Notes: generated by a model not told the origin, from the sequence alone. A DNA stretch of 64,000 nucleotides from Chondrus crispus (GCF_000350225.1 NW_005179057.1:588135-652134); one strand, 5' to 3'; counted from the first letter of the stretch, positions 30,759-42,700 are shown. Made by a program: numbers and translations.

Positions 30759-32095
30759 GGTGTCTGGGATTATGGGGTGTTGTTCGGATTCGAGTAGGTG
30801 GCGGTGGCAAAGCGGCGCTTGCTCTTCTCAATATCTCCCTCTCTCCGAATCTCTTTCTCTCTTGTTGTTGTTAGTCGTTGTTCGTCGTTGTTTGTCGTTC
30901 GTGGTCTTCTCGCAGAGGGGGCGGGGAAGGTTTGCTTCCACTCTTGGCGTTGCGAATATGTGCAGTACGTTCAGTGGGCTACAGCAATTTTAGGGCATGT
31001 GCCCGCTTGACAGTGATTTTCGGAGCGATTTCCTACATTCATTCGTCAAGGGAGAGGGCGGCGGTTGTGCGGATTGTTGCTGCGGTGTTGGCACATCGTG
31101 AGTTTAGTAAGGGTGCTCTCGCGACGCACTGACAAGAATTTTACGACAGCAACGAGGCTGCAACGAGGGCTGCAAGGGGTATGATACAGTGCTGTACTCC
31201 AGGGGCTTGTCCAGTCCATCGGTAATACAGTACAGTACTGCAACGAAAGCCGTAGGACGATACGAGTAAAGTTTACAGTACCCTCGCGGTGGGCACGTAC
31301 CCCGCCTGAAGGTCCCCCCCAAGTCGAGTCATGCGCCGAGTGGGCAGCTGGACTTGTTGGACACCGTCGCGGCGAGAACCGGTCTGCGAGCTTTGATGGA
31401 CAAGATAGAAAGCTCGCCCACATGCAAAGTGACGCGCGACTGTCTCAAGCCATTCAGTGCCGCCAACCCGGCAGAGACGGCGCAGGTCGCCGAGAGACCC
31501 CAACACAGGGACGCCCGAGCAATGATTGCCCGCACGCACTTGGTGGCGGAATGTCCCCGGATTCAGAAGCGTTGGTTGGTGCCAACTCCAGCAAGACAGG
31601 CCGGACGAGGACATGGGGGGGGTTCCAGGCAGGCGGCCGGCAGGGGTCCGGCAGTGGAAGCTGTCGGTGCGATCCGTAGGCGTGAATTTGTAAAAAGAAT
31701 TACAGATATCCTAATTCAGTTGCCTCATGTTCCTATCAAAACGTTCTGTAATGCCCAAATCTGAATCACAGATTCGAACGTGTCCCTCCTGCTCCAGGCG
31801 CCAGGCATAAGAGTTCATGATAAAATGTGGCAAGTGACGGTTTTTTTCTAGGCATGTCTGGTGAAAAGGCCGTACCCTACCCAGTCCTTCACCGATTTTG
31901 ACTTTTTAAAGCTCAATAAACACATAAAGCGCGCATATACAGTACTGTAGCTTTACAACTGTAACGAAATCACATCATGTGTTCATTCAAGGGAATAAAG
32001 TCACTTAAATGAACCCCTTTTACAGGTCTGAATCGCATGGAAACTAATTTGGCAACCTCAAGTAATGGCCGTGGCCCGAAAAAAACTCTTTATTC
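30759..32095. other. spacer upstream of the NLR gene; no gene supported
   Basis: The first 350 bases hold a pyrimidine-rich tract (30825-30900) and would carry the NLR promoter. Short TACAGTACTG-type palindromes occur at about 31217-31240 and 31939-31948. Around 31540-31575 one plus frame encodes HLVAECPRIQKR, which recalls the zinc motif at the end of LINE reverse transcriptases, but too little is left to call it. Confidence 0.4.
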
Positions 32096-32552
32096 TAACA
32101 GTCAAATAATGTCCGTTAACTATTTTGGCAAACACAAACTATTTTGGCAACGCACTGCTTCCCTTTTTTGCCGCACTTTTCCGGAATGGCGATGATGGGC
32201 GGCTATCGATCGATATGGAAAAGCATATTACGTTGTAATTGCACGCCACAGCCTGGATTTTTGGCGGACAAGCGAAAGTAATGGGCTTTCGAATGGCGGT
32301 AAAAACAGAAACGGCGCGCAGGTTGTGATCAGTCACAGAGCTACCAAGGTTAGCAAGTGGCGGGGGCGGATCTGGGTGACTCGGTTTCGGAAAAGTGTGG
32401 CAAAAAGGGGAAGCAGTGGGTTGCCAAAATAGTTTATATTTGCCAAAATAGTTACCGAACTGTTATCGCTGTCGAAGTGAGTGGAGTATACGCTACTGCG
32501 TAGGCGTGCAAATTCAAGTGGTGGTGCAATTGCTGTGGAAATAAAGAGGGTC
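32096..32552. repeat. interspersed repeat, copy 2 (empty site)
   Basis: About 455 bp, closely similar to 23001-23389 joined to 24658-24729. It retains the inverted termini and lacks the nested transposon. It has a single TTGCTGTGGAAATAA unit at its right end. Confidence 0.9.
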
Positions 32553-32689
32553 TTAGCTCTGTTGTAAATAAAGATGTAAGGTATATGATAAGGTACACAT
32601 TAAGTTAAACAAACGGCATACACCGATGCTGTAAGTAAAGAGACGTTAAATTAAAACAAAGGACAAATTACAGTTACAACGCTGCTTAC

Positions 32690-34045
32690 AGTAAATGTTT
32701 ACTCGGTGACATTTCCGGGTAAACATTTACTCGCAAGCAGATTAACATTTACTCGGTGTCGAGTTGATGGTTGCCAGTAAATGTTTACTCGGTGACATCT
32801 CCGGGTAAACATTTACTCGCAATCAGATTAACATTTACTCGGTGTGGAGTTGATGGTTGCGAGTAAATGTTTACTCGGTGACATTTCCGGGTAAACATTT
32901 ACTCGCAAGCAGATTAACATTTACTCGGTGTCGAGTTGATGGTTGCAAGTAAATGTTTACTCAGGAATTTTACCTAGTAAACATTTACTCGCAAGCAGAT
33001 TAACATTTACTCGGTGCCGAGTTGATGGTTGCAAGTAAATGTTTACTCAGGAATTTTACCTAGTAAACATTTACTCGCAAGCAGATTAACATTTACTCGG
33101 GGTGGAGTTGATGGTTGCGAGTAAATGTTTACTCGGTGACATTTCCGGGTAAACATTTACTCGCAATCAGATTAACATTTACTCCGTGTGGAGTTGATGG
33201 TTGCGAGTAAATGTTTACTCGGTGACATTTCCGGGTAAACATTTACTCGCAATCAGATTAACATTTACTCGGTGTGGAGTTGATGGTTGCGAGTAAATGT
33301 TTACTCGGTGACATTTCCGGGTAAACATTTACTCGCAAGCAGATTAACATTTACTCGGTGTCGAGTTGATGGTTGCAAGTAAATGTTTACTCAAGAATTT
33401 TACCTAGTAAACATTTACTCGCAATCAGATTATCATTTACTCGGTGTGGAGTTGATGGTTGCGAGTAAATGTTTACTCGGAGACATTTCCGGGTAAACAT
33501 TTACTCGCAATCAGATTAACATTTACTCCGTGTGGAGTTGATGGTTGCGAGTAAATGTTTACTCGGTGACATTTCCGGGTAAACATTTACTCGCAAGCAG
33601 ATTAACATTTACTCGGTGTCGAGTTGATGGTTGCAAGTAAATGTTTACTCAAGAATTTTACCTAGTAAACATTTACTCGCAATCAGATTATCATTTACTC
33701 GGTGTGGAGTTGATGGTTGCGAGTAAATGTTTACTCGGTGACATTTCCGGGTAAACATTTACTCGCAAGCAGATTAACATTTACTCGGTGTCGAGTTGAT
33801 GGTTGCGAGTAAATGTTTACTCGGTGACATTCCCGGGTAAACATTTACTCGCAATCAGATTAACATTTACTCGGTGTCGAATTGATGGTTGCGAGTAAAT
33901 GTTTACTCGGTGACATTTCCGGGTAAGCATTTACCCGCAACCAGGTTAACATTTACCCGGTGTCGAGTTGATGGTTGCGAGTAAATGTTTACTCGGTGAC
34001 ATTTCCGGGTAAACATTTACCCGCAACCAGGTTAACCTTTACTGT
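32690..34045. repeat. 86-bp satellite, 16 units
   Basis: Units start every 86 bp exactly from 32690 to 33980 with no indels (15 intervals, 1,290 bp). Each holds a dyad with arms near GAGTAAATGTTTACTCGG and its complement, plus a further ACATTTACTCGGTG. Units 4, 5, 9 and 12 are a variant in which both arms change together (CTCAGG against CCTAG), so the dyad is kept. Each unit contains several GTAAACA/TGTTTAC motifs. Flanks are AT-rich and unique. A structural or protein-binding satellite is likely. Confidence 0.95.
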
Positions 34046-34303
34046 ATGGCCTTTAATGGCTTACGAGACATGTCATACAGTCATTATAAACTGAGTGACA
34101 TGTGATTGTTTATTCGACGATATGATATCGAGTATAGGTTTACTGTTCCTCGCTTTGCTTGACAGTTAACGTTTACTTACGGATAAAAGCGCGCGAAACC
34201 GGAACAATCCTCTCGTATTGCTGCGAACAGTTCGATTTTTAGGTTCCATATAAAAAGGGACCCGAAGTTTTTTATATCGAGCGCCCACCATCATTCTCAC
34301 GGA

Positions 34304-34385
34304 CGTCACTCTTTTGTTTTCTTGCGCGTTGGTTTTTTCGAAATCGTCACTCTTTTGTTTTCTTGCGCTTTGGTTTCTTTCACAC
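34304..34385 (+). repeat. 41-bp direct repeat downstream of a TATA-like box
   Basis: Two adjacent 41-bp units begin CGTCACTCTTTTGTTTTCTT. They lie about 50 bp after the sequence ATATAAAAAG, where a transcript could begin. Confidence 0.7.
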
Positions 34386-35359
34386 TTGACCGCTTGCTGT
34401 TGTCAAGAACGGGTGTGGTATGTGTCGCTCTGTGTTTCGTTTTCTAGACAGACAAATCAGGGATCTGACATTTCAACTGATTTTTTAGCCTCCGAGTTGT
34501 GTCTGACCGACATGTGCAGACAGGAAAAATAGCGCGATCTGTGTCCGTCGAGGCCGAGAGGACAGAGTCGACCCCTCACGGGGTCGATCGCCAGGTGAGA
34601 AATCTGACCTTGGCGGGGCTATAGCCACAGCGGGTGAGCCCGCTGGGGCCTTCGATACGCTTCAAGAAAGGGAGCCCTCGGCAGAAAAAGAAAGCCTCGA
34701 GGCGTGGAGCCAACTCAGTGTCCCCACTTCCATAACCCCTTTTTCGCTACACGTCTAGTCTCAGTTCTAAAGCCCGCAAGTTGCTACAGGGCGCAGTATG
34801 AGTCTGTCAAGGCTGTGGGGCTATCCCGCTGTCAAGCACCAAACGAAGGATGACAGGCCCTCTCGGAGTTTCGCTTCCCCAGTGAAACGAAACGCCCCCG
34901 CCCTTGCATGTAAAGGCCTCCATGCTGTCGTTTCTATTAAGTGGAAGTAAGCAATGATATCTTAATCGAAAAAATAGCGTGAACTTTATTTGGAATGCAA
35001 GATCATATATCCCCTTTCCTACGCTTTTGAATGCATGGACTATGCGCTGCGACGCGTTTGGGGAAAGCAGTTCCAAAGATTTCGAACCTACGCTCATGAA
35101 TGCGGAATCCTATTTCTAGCATGCGGCATAGTAGTAAAATGGTTCTGCTCGCTGTGCGAAAACCATGTGCAAATCGAGCTGTCGGTTTGGCATGCTCATA
35201 TTGACGTTAGCGCCCCGAACAATTGGCTGCCAAACACACAAGTTGATACTGTCCTTGCATCACGTGCAGGGCCTTTCTGGGGGCGCAGCAGGATCTGAAA
35301 TGTTCACATGTAGCGTGTGTTTATGTTGCGTTTGGCAACCTGAAAAGGGGGGTGCAAAT

Positions 35360-35690
35360 CTCATAATGAGTTTCCAGTACCAAAAAAAGGGGCTCGAAAC
35401 TCATTTTGAGTTTCGAGTACCAAAAAAAGGGACTCGAAACTCATAATGAGTTTCGAACCCCCGAAAAAAGGGACTCGAAACTCAAAATGAGAATGGCCTC
35501 GAATCATGCGCAGGGGCGCTTCAGGGGCGGGGCAGGTACTGTACTGTTCACATGCACAGTATTCTCATTTTGAGTTTCGAGTACCAAAAAAGGGGTTCGA
35601 AACTCATTTTGAGTTTCGAGTACCAAAAAAAGGGACTCGAAACTCAAAATGAGTTTCGAACCTGCAGAAAAAGGGATTCGAAATTGAGGT
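35360..35690. repeat. array of TTCGAAACTC palindromes, left of unknown gene
   Basis: Units of about 40 bp consist of an inverted pair TCGAAACTCA/TGAGTTTCGA separated by 3-4 bases, joined by GTACCAAAAAAAGGG or a CCCCCGAAAAAAGG linker. A GC-rich segment (CGAATCATGCGCAGGGGCGC, about 35504) interrupts the array. The same family lies on the other side of the gene at 36640-38052. Confidence 0.9.
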
Positions 35691-36639
35691 TGAGGTTTAG
35701 ACCTACAGTAATTGGTACAGTATGAGTATCTGTACCAGCATCTCTTTGTCCGTTTTCTATTTTAGTCTCACTTGTAGTTTTTTTGAACTCTTTCTACTTC
35801 GTCAAACCTATGAGAAGCTTATCTGCCGTGCTGTAGTCAGTTGCGCCCTTTCAAAAAGAGTTGAAATTTTCTTTGCCAATGACGGGTGATGGATTTCTCG
35901 ACAAACGTCGAACCATGCAATGGACGTTGAGAGTGATTCATCGTTCTGGCAGTGATGTACGGGTACCCGGACCGTACAGCGTACGATAAAAAGAGTTCTA
36001 TCCGTTCCGGTTCTATCCAAAGTGATCAGCACAATGATCGGGCCACCCGCAAGGGCAACCCACTAAAATGGGGGTCCGCTAAAACGGGACTAAAATCATG
36101 ATGTACTGTATCTATAAAAAATACGTAACAAGGATATTAAATGTCATGGATGCAGCACTTCGCGAGAGAAGCGGCCCTGGGCTTCGTATGAGACACCGGT
36201 TACGCACCCACGTACCTACGGTACCTCGCTTACTCGTGCTGGATCTTCCAGCCTTGAACTTCTTTTGCATTTCTGACTGAATGGATAGAGAATCAAAAGC
36301 CTGCAGGATTCTGGGAGTACAAAAACGTCGCTTCGCTTTATAGGAGGTCTCACGCGTCTAGAGATGAACGCCGTTGATAGGCATGTAGAAAAATCGGGAC
36401 CCAAGAAAACCCCAGAAAAATCAGATAGAAAAGGGTTCAGGGGATAAGGTCTGCTTGTCTTGCAGTCCACAGCTGTGTGGCTCTTTAGAAAGAATGCAAG
36501 TCGTACATATCGACATTTTTACTTACCCGACATGAAAATTATGAACCTTGTTGTCTAAGTTCCCCGATACAGCGATATATCCTTTGAGTGCGAAGGCGTT
36601 TTTGAGCCATTTTCATTGACGGAATATGCTGTTCAGAGT

Positions 36640-38052
36640 ATGAGCTCATTACCAACCTGCGGAAACCGACGGCGGTCTATCGTACCAGCTGAAGATACGG
36701 AGAGCAATGTGAGAGAGAGAGTGATGTGGCCTCGTGTATGTGAATTCTTTCATGAATCTACCGATGATTTCCTTCGTGGTATTGGATTTTCATGTCATCC
36801 CGAAGACTTAAAGGAAAATGACGCATTTGAAGAACTATGTTCTAGGTCGATCCACTATTTGCGTGATGTCGTAGCCACCACAATTTCGAAAACACTGGAC
36901 AGCAAGACGTACAAGAAAAGCTATATGCCTGCCGCACGTTCGCAACATAAGCGTAGAATAACTGCCCGCATCGTGAACCTTGCATGGTCAATATCGGTGG
37001 GTAGTGACGAACCTTATTCTAACTGCAGCGATGATGGGGTTAAGTACGCATGCCAGCACCTCGTCGCCGAACTTTCCCTGTTCAAAGCAGTGGCTGGGAG
37101 CCTGCCTCGGTGGTTGCGCTTGTCGTCTCCTTTTACTTTTCTCTTCATTCGTCTCTGTGCGATAGACTGCCACGTTATTTGGCAGAATGTTATCAATCAT
37201 GAGGGGTTTGGAATTCAAAATACTCCCGACATGGTTGATTCGTTTCGTGAAGACAAGTTCAACATCTGCGATGTGGTTGAAAAGGTCAAGAATCGAGTTC
37301 AAACACAACTTCTGTCCATTCGTCTCGGATTCGTTCACAACGGCGACATTTCCATCGATTTATATGATCCCGCCGCTGTTGACGCTGGCCAGCTTGCAGA
37401 TAGTGAGGTTTATAGTGATGACATAAGCGAAGAATTAGACCGTGTCGCTGGACTTGTTGTCGCGCTGAATGAGGTTGTGCCGCTCATTTGTGTTGTAGAT
37501 CAACAATTTTCTGAAACGCTTAGTGCCCTTTGGAGATCAGAAGGGGGTAGTTCCACCAATTGGAAATGGAGAAAGCCAGAGAAGAAAGACCTTGGACCTG
37601 CTGTTTTTTATGAAAACGGAAATCCCATGGACATTTTTCGTCACATGATGCTGAGTATTGAATCCAGTAAGACAAAAATGAAAGAAGCCAAAGCAGATGC
37701 TGAGACAGAGCTATCTGCTCTAGCCGTCATTAGTCACATGTGCGCAGAAATCGCAAAGATGAAACACAAGACATTGAGTGTGTATGGCTACATGCCAGAT
37801 GAAGAAGACACTGAACTTGATATCCGAAATGTTCCTCTACAGAACATGGTCCATGGCGTCTGGAAGTCAGCGGTGCGTGCGAATGTGCGAGTCCATGAAG
37901 CCCTTTCATCAAAGTTTGGCGTGGGAACAAAAGATTTACGCAGTGCACTCGGTGTTCTGAATGAGACATATTGGACTGGTTTGGCAGTGAAAAAGCGAGA
38001 TAGTCCTCGGTACAGCATACAAAAAGATGTTGTTTCAACTTTTTTTTCATGA
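36640..38052 (+). CDS. unrecognised protein flanked by palindromic arrays
   Basis: A 471-codon ORF starts at the first ATG (36640) in a frame already open from 36616. The protein is soluble, rich in charged residues and Trp, with a hydrophobic stretch (about residues 155-185, LSSPFTFLFIRLCAIDCHVI) that might be one membrane helix or a buried core, and a helical Lys/Glu-rich segment (about 345-385). I recognise no domain. Codon use is mild and AT-leaning like that of the methyltransferase gene and the Tnp2 gene. A short upstream ATG reading frame lies at 36626. It is bracketed by two arrays of the same palindrome, which suggests that gene and arrays move or are regulated together. Confidence 0.65.
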   Translation: MSSLPTCGNRRRSIVPAEDTESNVRERVMWPRVCEFFHESTDDFLRGIGFSCHPEDLKENDAFEELCSRSIHYLRDVVATTISKTLDSKTYKKSYMPAARSQHKRRITARIVNLAWSISVGSDEPYSNCSDDGVKYACQHLVAELSLFKAVAGSLPRWLRLSSPFTFLFIRLCAIDCHVIWQNVINHEGFGIQNTPDMVDSFREDKFNICDVVEKVKNRVQTQLLSIRLGFVHNGDISIDLYDPAAVDAGQLADSEVYSDDISEELDRVAGLVVALNEVVPLICVVDQQFSETLSALWRSEGGSSTNWKWRKPEKKDLGPAVFYENGNPMDIFRHMMLSIESSKTKMKEAKADAETELSALAVISHMCAEIAKMKHKTLSVYGYMPDEEDTELDIRNVPLQNMVHGVWKSAVRANVRVHEALSSKFGVGTKDLRSALGVLNETYWTGLAVKKRDSPRYSIQKDVVSTFFS

Positions 38053-38494
38053 GTTTGATCTGCACAGACCAGTTCTCTTCCGTTCGTGAAGCTGCCACCG
38101 AGTATGCTGCGCAAATGGCATGAATGGAAGTTACTCACTAATGAAAGTAGTGTATGACCAATGAAGTAAAAATCGGTTGTTCTTCAATTTGTTCACTGAT
38201 AATGTAGAAGTCATATGACGGGAGGTTCCCTGGAAGTGATCGCCCTTCCCGGTACACGGGCTCAAACATCTTACATCCATCAGACATAACCGTAAGCAAT
38301 GACATATATATTTCTACGCTCCCTGTCTGCTTCTGCTGAAGCGAAAAAGCACATGGAACTTCTCTGAAATATCAGCAATGTAGGGTTCTGCACATATTAT
38401 CGGCGCAGAACGCAAAGGTCGTAGTGCACACAAATAATGATACCACACTTCCTTACCAGGCAAAAACGCTTGAGCGGGGCGCAATAAATACTGT
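38053..38494. other. spacer; no gene seen
   Basis: AT-rich 3' flank of the unknown gene. No repeat or RNA gene was recognised. Confidence 0.4.
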
Positions 38495-39245
38495 ACTCTC
38501 ACCATGAGTTTCGAGTGCCAAAAAAAGGGGTTCGAAACTCATAATGAGTTTCGAACCCCCTAAAAAAGAGACTCGAAACTCAAAATGAGAATGGCCTCGA
38601 ATCATGCGCAGGGGCGCTTCAGCTGAAGCGCCCCTGCGCATGATTCGAGGTGAACAGTATCGATACTGTTGTAAAATGGCGATCGCCATTTTGAGTTTCG
38701 AGTACCAAAAAAAGGGGCTCGAAACTCATTTTGAGTTTCGAGTACCAAAAAAAGGGGCTCGAAACTCATTTTGAGTTTCGAGTACCAAAAAAAAGGGGCT
38801 CGAAACTCATTTTGAGTTTCGAGTACCAAAAAAAAGGGGTTCGAAACTCATTTTGAGTTTCGAGTACCAAAAAAAAGGGGTTCGAAACTCATTTTGAGTT
38901 TCGAGTACCAAAAAAAAGGGGTTCGAAACTCATAATGAGTTTCGAACCCCCGAAGAAAAGGTACTCAAAACTCAAAATGAGAATTGTCTCGAAGTATGCA
39001 CAGGGGGGCCAGGGGCGCTTCAGGGACGGGGCAGGTACTGTACTGTGCGCATGTACAGTATCCTCATTTTGAGTTTTGAGTACCAAAAAAAAGGGGCTCG
39101 AAACTCATTTTGAGTTTCGAGTACCAAAAAAAAGGGGTTCGAAACTCATAATGAGTTTCGAGTACCAAAAAAAAGGGACTCGAAACTCATAATAAGTTTC
39201 GAACCCCCGAAAAAAGGTCCTCAAAACTTAAAAGGAGAATTGTCT
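38495..39245. repeat. array of TTCGAAACTC palindromes, right of unknown gene
   Basis: At least nine 40-42-bp units of the type TTTTGAGTTTCGAGTACC plus an A-run and GGGG, then CTCGAAACTCA, most regular at 38690-38935 and 39060-39190. A-run length varies from 7 to 8. GC-rich segments like the one at 35504 recur at about 38598, 38990 and 39245, so a higher-order unit exists. The array encloses three perfect palindromes at 38595-38692. Confidence 0.9.
38595..38692. repeat. cluster of three perfect palindromes (56, 18 and 20 bp)
   Basis: 38595-38650 is a perfect 56-bp palindrome with half-site CCTCGAATCATGCGCAGGGG continuing to a central AGCT. 38653-38670 is AACAGTATCGATACTGTT. 38673-38692 is AAAATGGCGATCGCCATTTT. 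Only 2 bp separate each from the next. They contain the methylatable cores ATCGAT and GCGATCGC. Confidence 0.95.
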
Positions 39246-39713
39246 CGAAGTATGCGCAGGGTCGCTCCAAGGGCGCAGCAATATGTGCGATTTTAACGTG
39301 TGCTGTACGTTTATATTGCGTTTCACAGCTTCAAAAAAGTGGGTCTCTTGTTGGGAATGCCCGTAGTGCGTGCTTGGGAGTGTGCGGGGCCCCGTAGAAT
39401 AGTACACTAAATATGCGTTGGGAACCCATGTTTTTGCTTTGAAACGCAAGATATGTCTCGATATGTCAGATGTGTGTTTAGTTAGAAAGAAGGTTCGGTC
39501 TCTACAGCTAGCGTCAGTATCTCTTCCCGTCTGGGGTTCTTCCCGGCCTTCTAAATCAAGAAATTAAGCCTCGCTGACGAAATTTGTCTATTCTTTGACA
39601 TGCCCCTGAAACCGTCCTCGCAGAGAAACACCACCCAGATCTAAACAGATAACGTCACGGTCTTATCATTCTCTTCCGATACTGTAACAGATATTATTGT
39701 TTTCCGTACGCAC
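39246..39713. other. spacer; no gene seen
   Basis: 3' flank of the methyltransferase–SET gene. The start (about 39262-39330) resembles 35280-35345, showing that the higher-order repeat extends to here. Confidence 0.4.
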
Positions 39714-42700
39714 TTAGGGTGGAGCCGAGCCCCAATGGGCGAAAGACTTCCCGTAGTCTAGGAACAACTCCTCGCCAGTGCTGATTTCCTGTATGGTCTC
39801 AATGATGACAAGCCTGTTCGAGCGAAGCTTATGTTTGCTTGGAGAAGCCACCGATTCCACAAACCGGACATTTGCTGAACGGGAGTGCTTGGCATGACGC
39901 TCTTCTACATCCCTGTCGTCCGGAAGATACCGCGGATCATTGATGTAGCCTGCGACGCAAAACGGTGCCGGGACGATGAATATGGGATGCTCCTTATCTT
40001 CGGCGTCAACTGCATTACTGCGCAGTTGGACGGCCTTTTCAGCGAATCGCTTTTTTCGAACCCCTAGAATACCACTCCCGTAAACCTTGGTGGTTGCATT
40101 TTGACCACTCAAGTTCTTGTATACCACTGTCCCGTAGTAGGTGAGAATATCTTCTCCCTTTCTGAAAGAACGCATAGCAAAAACGCCCCTCCCAGCAGAA
40201 GTATGCCTTATCGTGGACTCGCAAACAACGAAACCTTTCGCGGCAGCCTCCAGGCTCATGAGAGCCTCTGTGTCCACTGTATCGAGAAATGCTCTGTAAA
40301 TGCTCGGCCATAAGTCCGGAGGAGTATTCTTGTACTTGAGTGCCAGGTCCACATTACCATTCATGCACGATAGATAACGGTGAACATGTATAGGGAGCCT
40401 CTGATAAATCGGTAGGCCGGGAGGTGCGTCCCACAATGATGCATGCTGTGCGGCTTCCCTAGCTTCCAAGTTGGGGTGAGCCAAGAATTCAATAGCAAAG
40501 TCAATCTCCTCGACAGAAGCAGTGATATCCGATACTGGCGAGGTGAGCTGTTTCGCAAAGGTTTGAAGGACTCTTACAACCGCGATCTCGGCGCATCTCT
40601 CATCGAAATCGCAACCAACAAACTTTCGATGCATCGGTAGAGTGAGGCACGCCTTCGCTGTTGCGAAAGTCCCTCCGTATGGGTCGAACACAATATCACC
40701 AGGTTGGGAGAACCTTGAAACCATCTCCATCATCAGTCTGATGCTCTTCTGCTCGGGTCGAAGGAACATTCGGACATTCTCATCCACTGAAATGTGATCA
40801 CTCCCTCCCTTTGACATAGAGCTATTCCCAGCTTCTGGGAACATTACACGCTCATCACCCTCAATGCGGGGTATCCCGTCAACGCAATTTGTCCATGCGG
40901 CGTGTCGAGATGGAACATACCCATGAGGTATGTAATTGATTTGCTCGAGTTCATCCTTAAACTCCAAGCCTCGTTTCCAGAAATGAATCGCCGTCTGCAC
41001 AATTGACATGTGGCTGCATCCCTTCCGGTGGCGTTTCTGGAAGTAGTGACCCGGTGCCCGTACGAAGTTGAGGGGGATTCTTTCAACGTTGAATACCTTC
41101 TCGTAGACTTGTCTCAAAGGCTGTGAGGCATCATCTTCATCAATACCGTTCTTGAGGCGCTTATGATTCTTAAGCATGAAATACCACTCTGCGAACTGGA
41201 GGGCTGAGCAGAAGACAATCCCGTGTCCACCCGGTTTGAGAACACGGTCGAAGATAGCAACACACTCCAACATGTCAGATCCGGAAAGCTTGTCATGGCT
41301 GGAGTTGGGAGATTCCACCTCCCTGCGCGTGTTATAGGGAGGGTCTGTCAAGATGAGTTGCACCTTTCCATCTAGGTAGAAGCCACTCTCTTCGGCATCT
41401 GTCTCAAGGACATCGGTCATTGGGACGTCGTGAATGCGGCAGAAAGGACTCATCGTCTTCATGACCCTGTCGTAGGCGAACTGATACCGCTCTTCACCCC
41501 TTGTTCCAGACGTTTTATGACGCTTTTCTGGTCTGGTATCCTGAGGATCCATAGGGACCCTATTACCTTCTTCCTTGATACCTTCTTCTTCATCTTCGTC
41601 CTGCGATGCTTCCATTGCGCCTATATCAACGGTGTCTTCAGTATTGCCCATAGAATCGACTTCAATAGCAGTGACACCATTGTCAACATACCCTATCGCT
41701 GCTTTTGTAGGTGCAGATAAGGAAGCGAAAACGGGAGCAACGGTGTCTTTCTTCTCGCACTTGTACTTCTTGACAAATTCCCAGTCCGTGTCTTCCGCAC
41801 ATTCGTATAGGTACTCATGCGTAGAAACCTCTTTCAAGTGGTGAAATAGCATAGCAGTGAGTTCCCTAAACGCGTAATCTTGCTCCTTGGTCCTCTTCCA
41901 AGCAGTAGGATCCGCAAGCTTCAAATCCATCGCGGCGTTTCGGTGTCCCCGGAATGTATGGCTCTGTGACGTAGGCGCAAAGCCGCTGTCGCTCTCACCG
42001 AGAACCATAAAGGTTCCACTTGGTTCCTTGAAGAGAACGTACGGGGAAATCATTGACTCGCAGCTCTCGAGGCCTATCTTCTTCGCCAAGGATGTCCACG
42101 CCTTTACAATGAGTTGAACGGCGAAGCCCAGACGATTTCCGCAGGTATAGCTTATCCGAAACGGACTCGAAATCTTGTTCCGGCGTTTCCGTTCTCTCTG
42201 AAAGTAGTCCACAGCAACTTTCAAGGCGTGAATGTAGATAATAACCTCGAATGTATCAGGAGGCTTTGTAGCGAAGTAAGACTTAGACGAACTTGGCACA
42301 GCATATCTGTTGCCCTTGGCTGGAATATACTTGCTCCCAACCACTAACGAGGGGCTGATCTTACCCGACGCGAAGAGCATCTCGAAAAGTTCGAAGATTC
42401 GAGAGTCTTTCTCCCCGTACATGACAAAGGAAACTGCAGATTTGAAGATTTGCTTCACGTGTTCTGTACCGAGCTCTCTGAGAATAGGTGGTCCGTCGTT
42501 GAATGAAGATCGAAAATTTCCGGGATCTCTTCGCTTCCTATTTTTGTTCAGCAGTAACGCCTTTAGTGCTTTGACCGCGCTGTCATCATCTTGCTTGTGT
42601 ATCCAGCGTAGTACATCAGACGTCTTGGATTCGCGAAGGTTGAAATTTGTTCTGAATTTCTCGTTTCTCAGAATGTGAAACAAGTGAGTGAGACACAACT

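Larger units (their letters stand above)
34046..36639. other. long spacer with TATA-like site, direct repeat and palindromic array
   Basis: No gene is supported. A TATA-like box (ATATAAAAAG) lies at about 34247-34256. A 41-bp direct repeat (CGTCACTCTTTTGTTTTC...) starts at 34304 and 34345. Several short hairpins lie at 34570-34720 (for example arms GACCCC/GGGGTC and AGCGGG/CCCGCT), which could indicate a structured transcript. The palindromic array at 35360-35690 is listed separately. The rest is unremarkable. Confidence 0.5.

Noticed and set aside
31354-31764. Possible LINE reverse-transcriptase C-terminal remnant
   Set aside because: Only a short HLVAECP-like motif is present; no endonuclease or polymerase sequence is near.
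32690-34045. CRISPR-like array
   Set aside because: There are no unique spacers: units are contiguous 86-bp satellite monomers, and the genome is eukaryotic.
34314-34532. Frame with a hydrophobic N-terminus resembling a signal peptide
   Set aside because: It has no ATG start and arises from the T-rich 41-bp direct repeat.
34560-34760. tRNA or rRNA gene
   Set aside because: Several short hairpins are present, but there is no T-loop GGTTCGA box, no cloverleaf and no rRNA core sequence. No tRNA was seen elsewhere in the window either.
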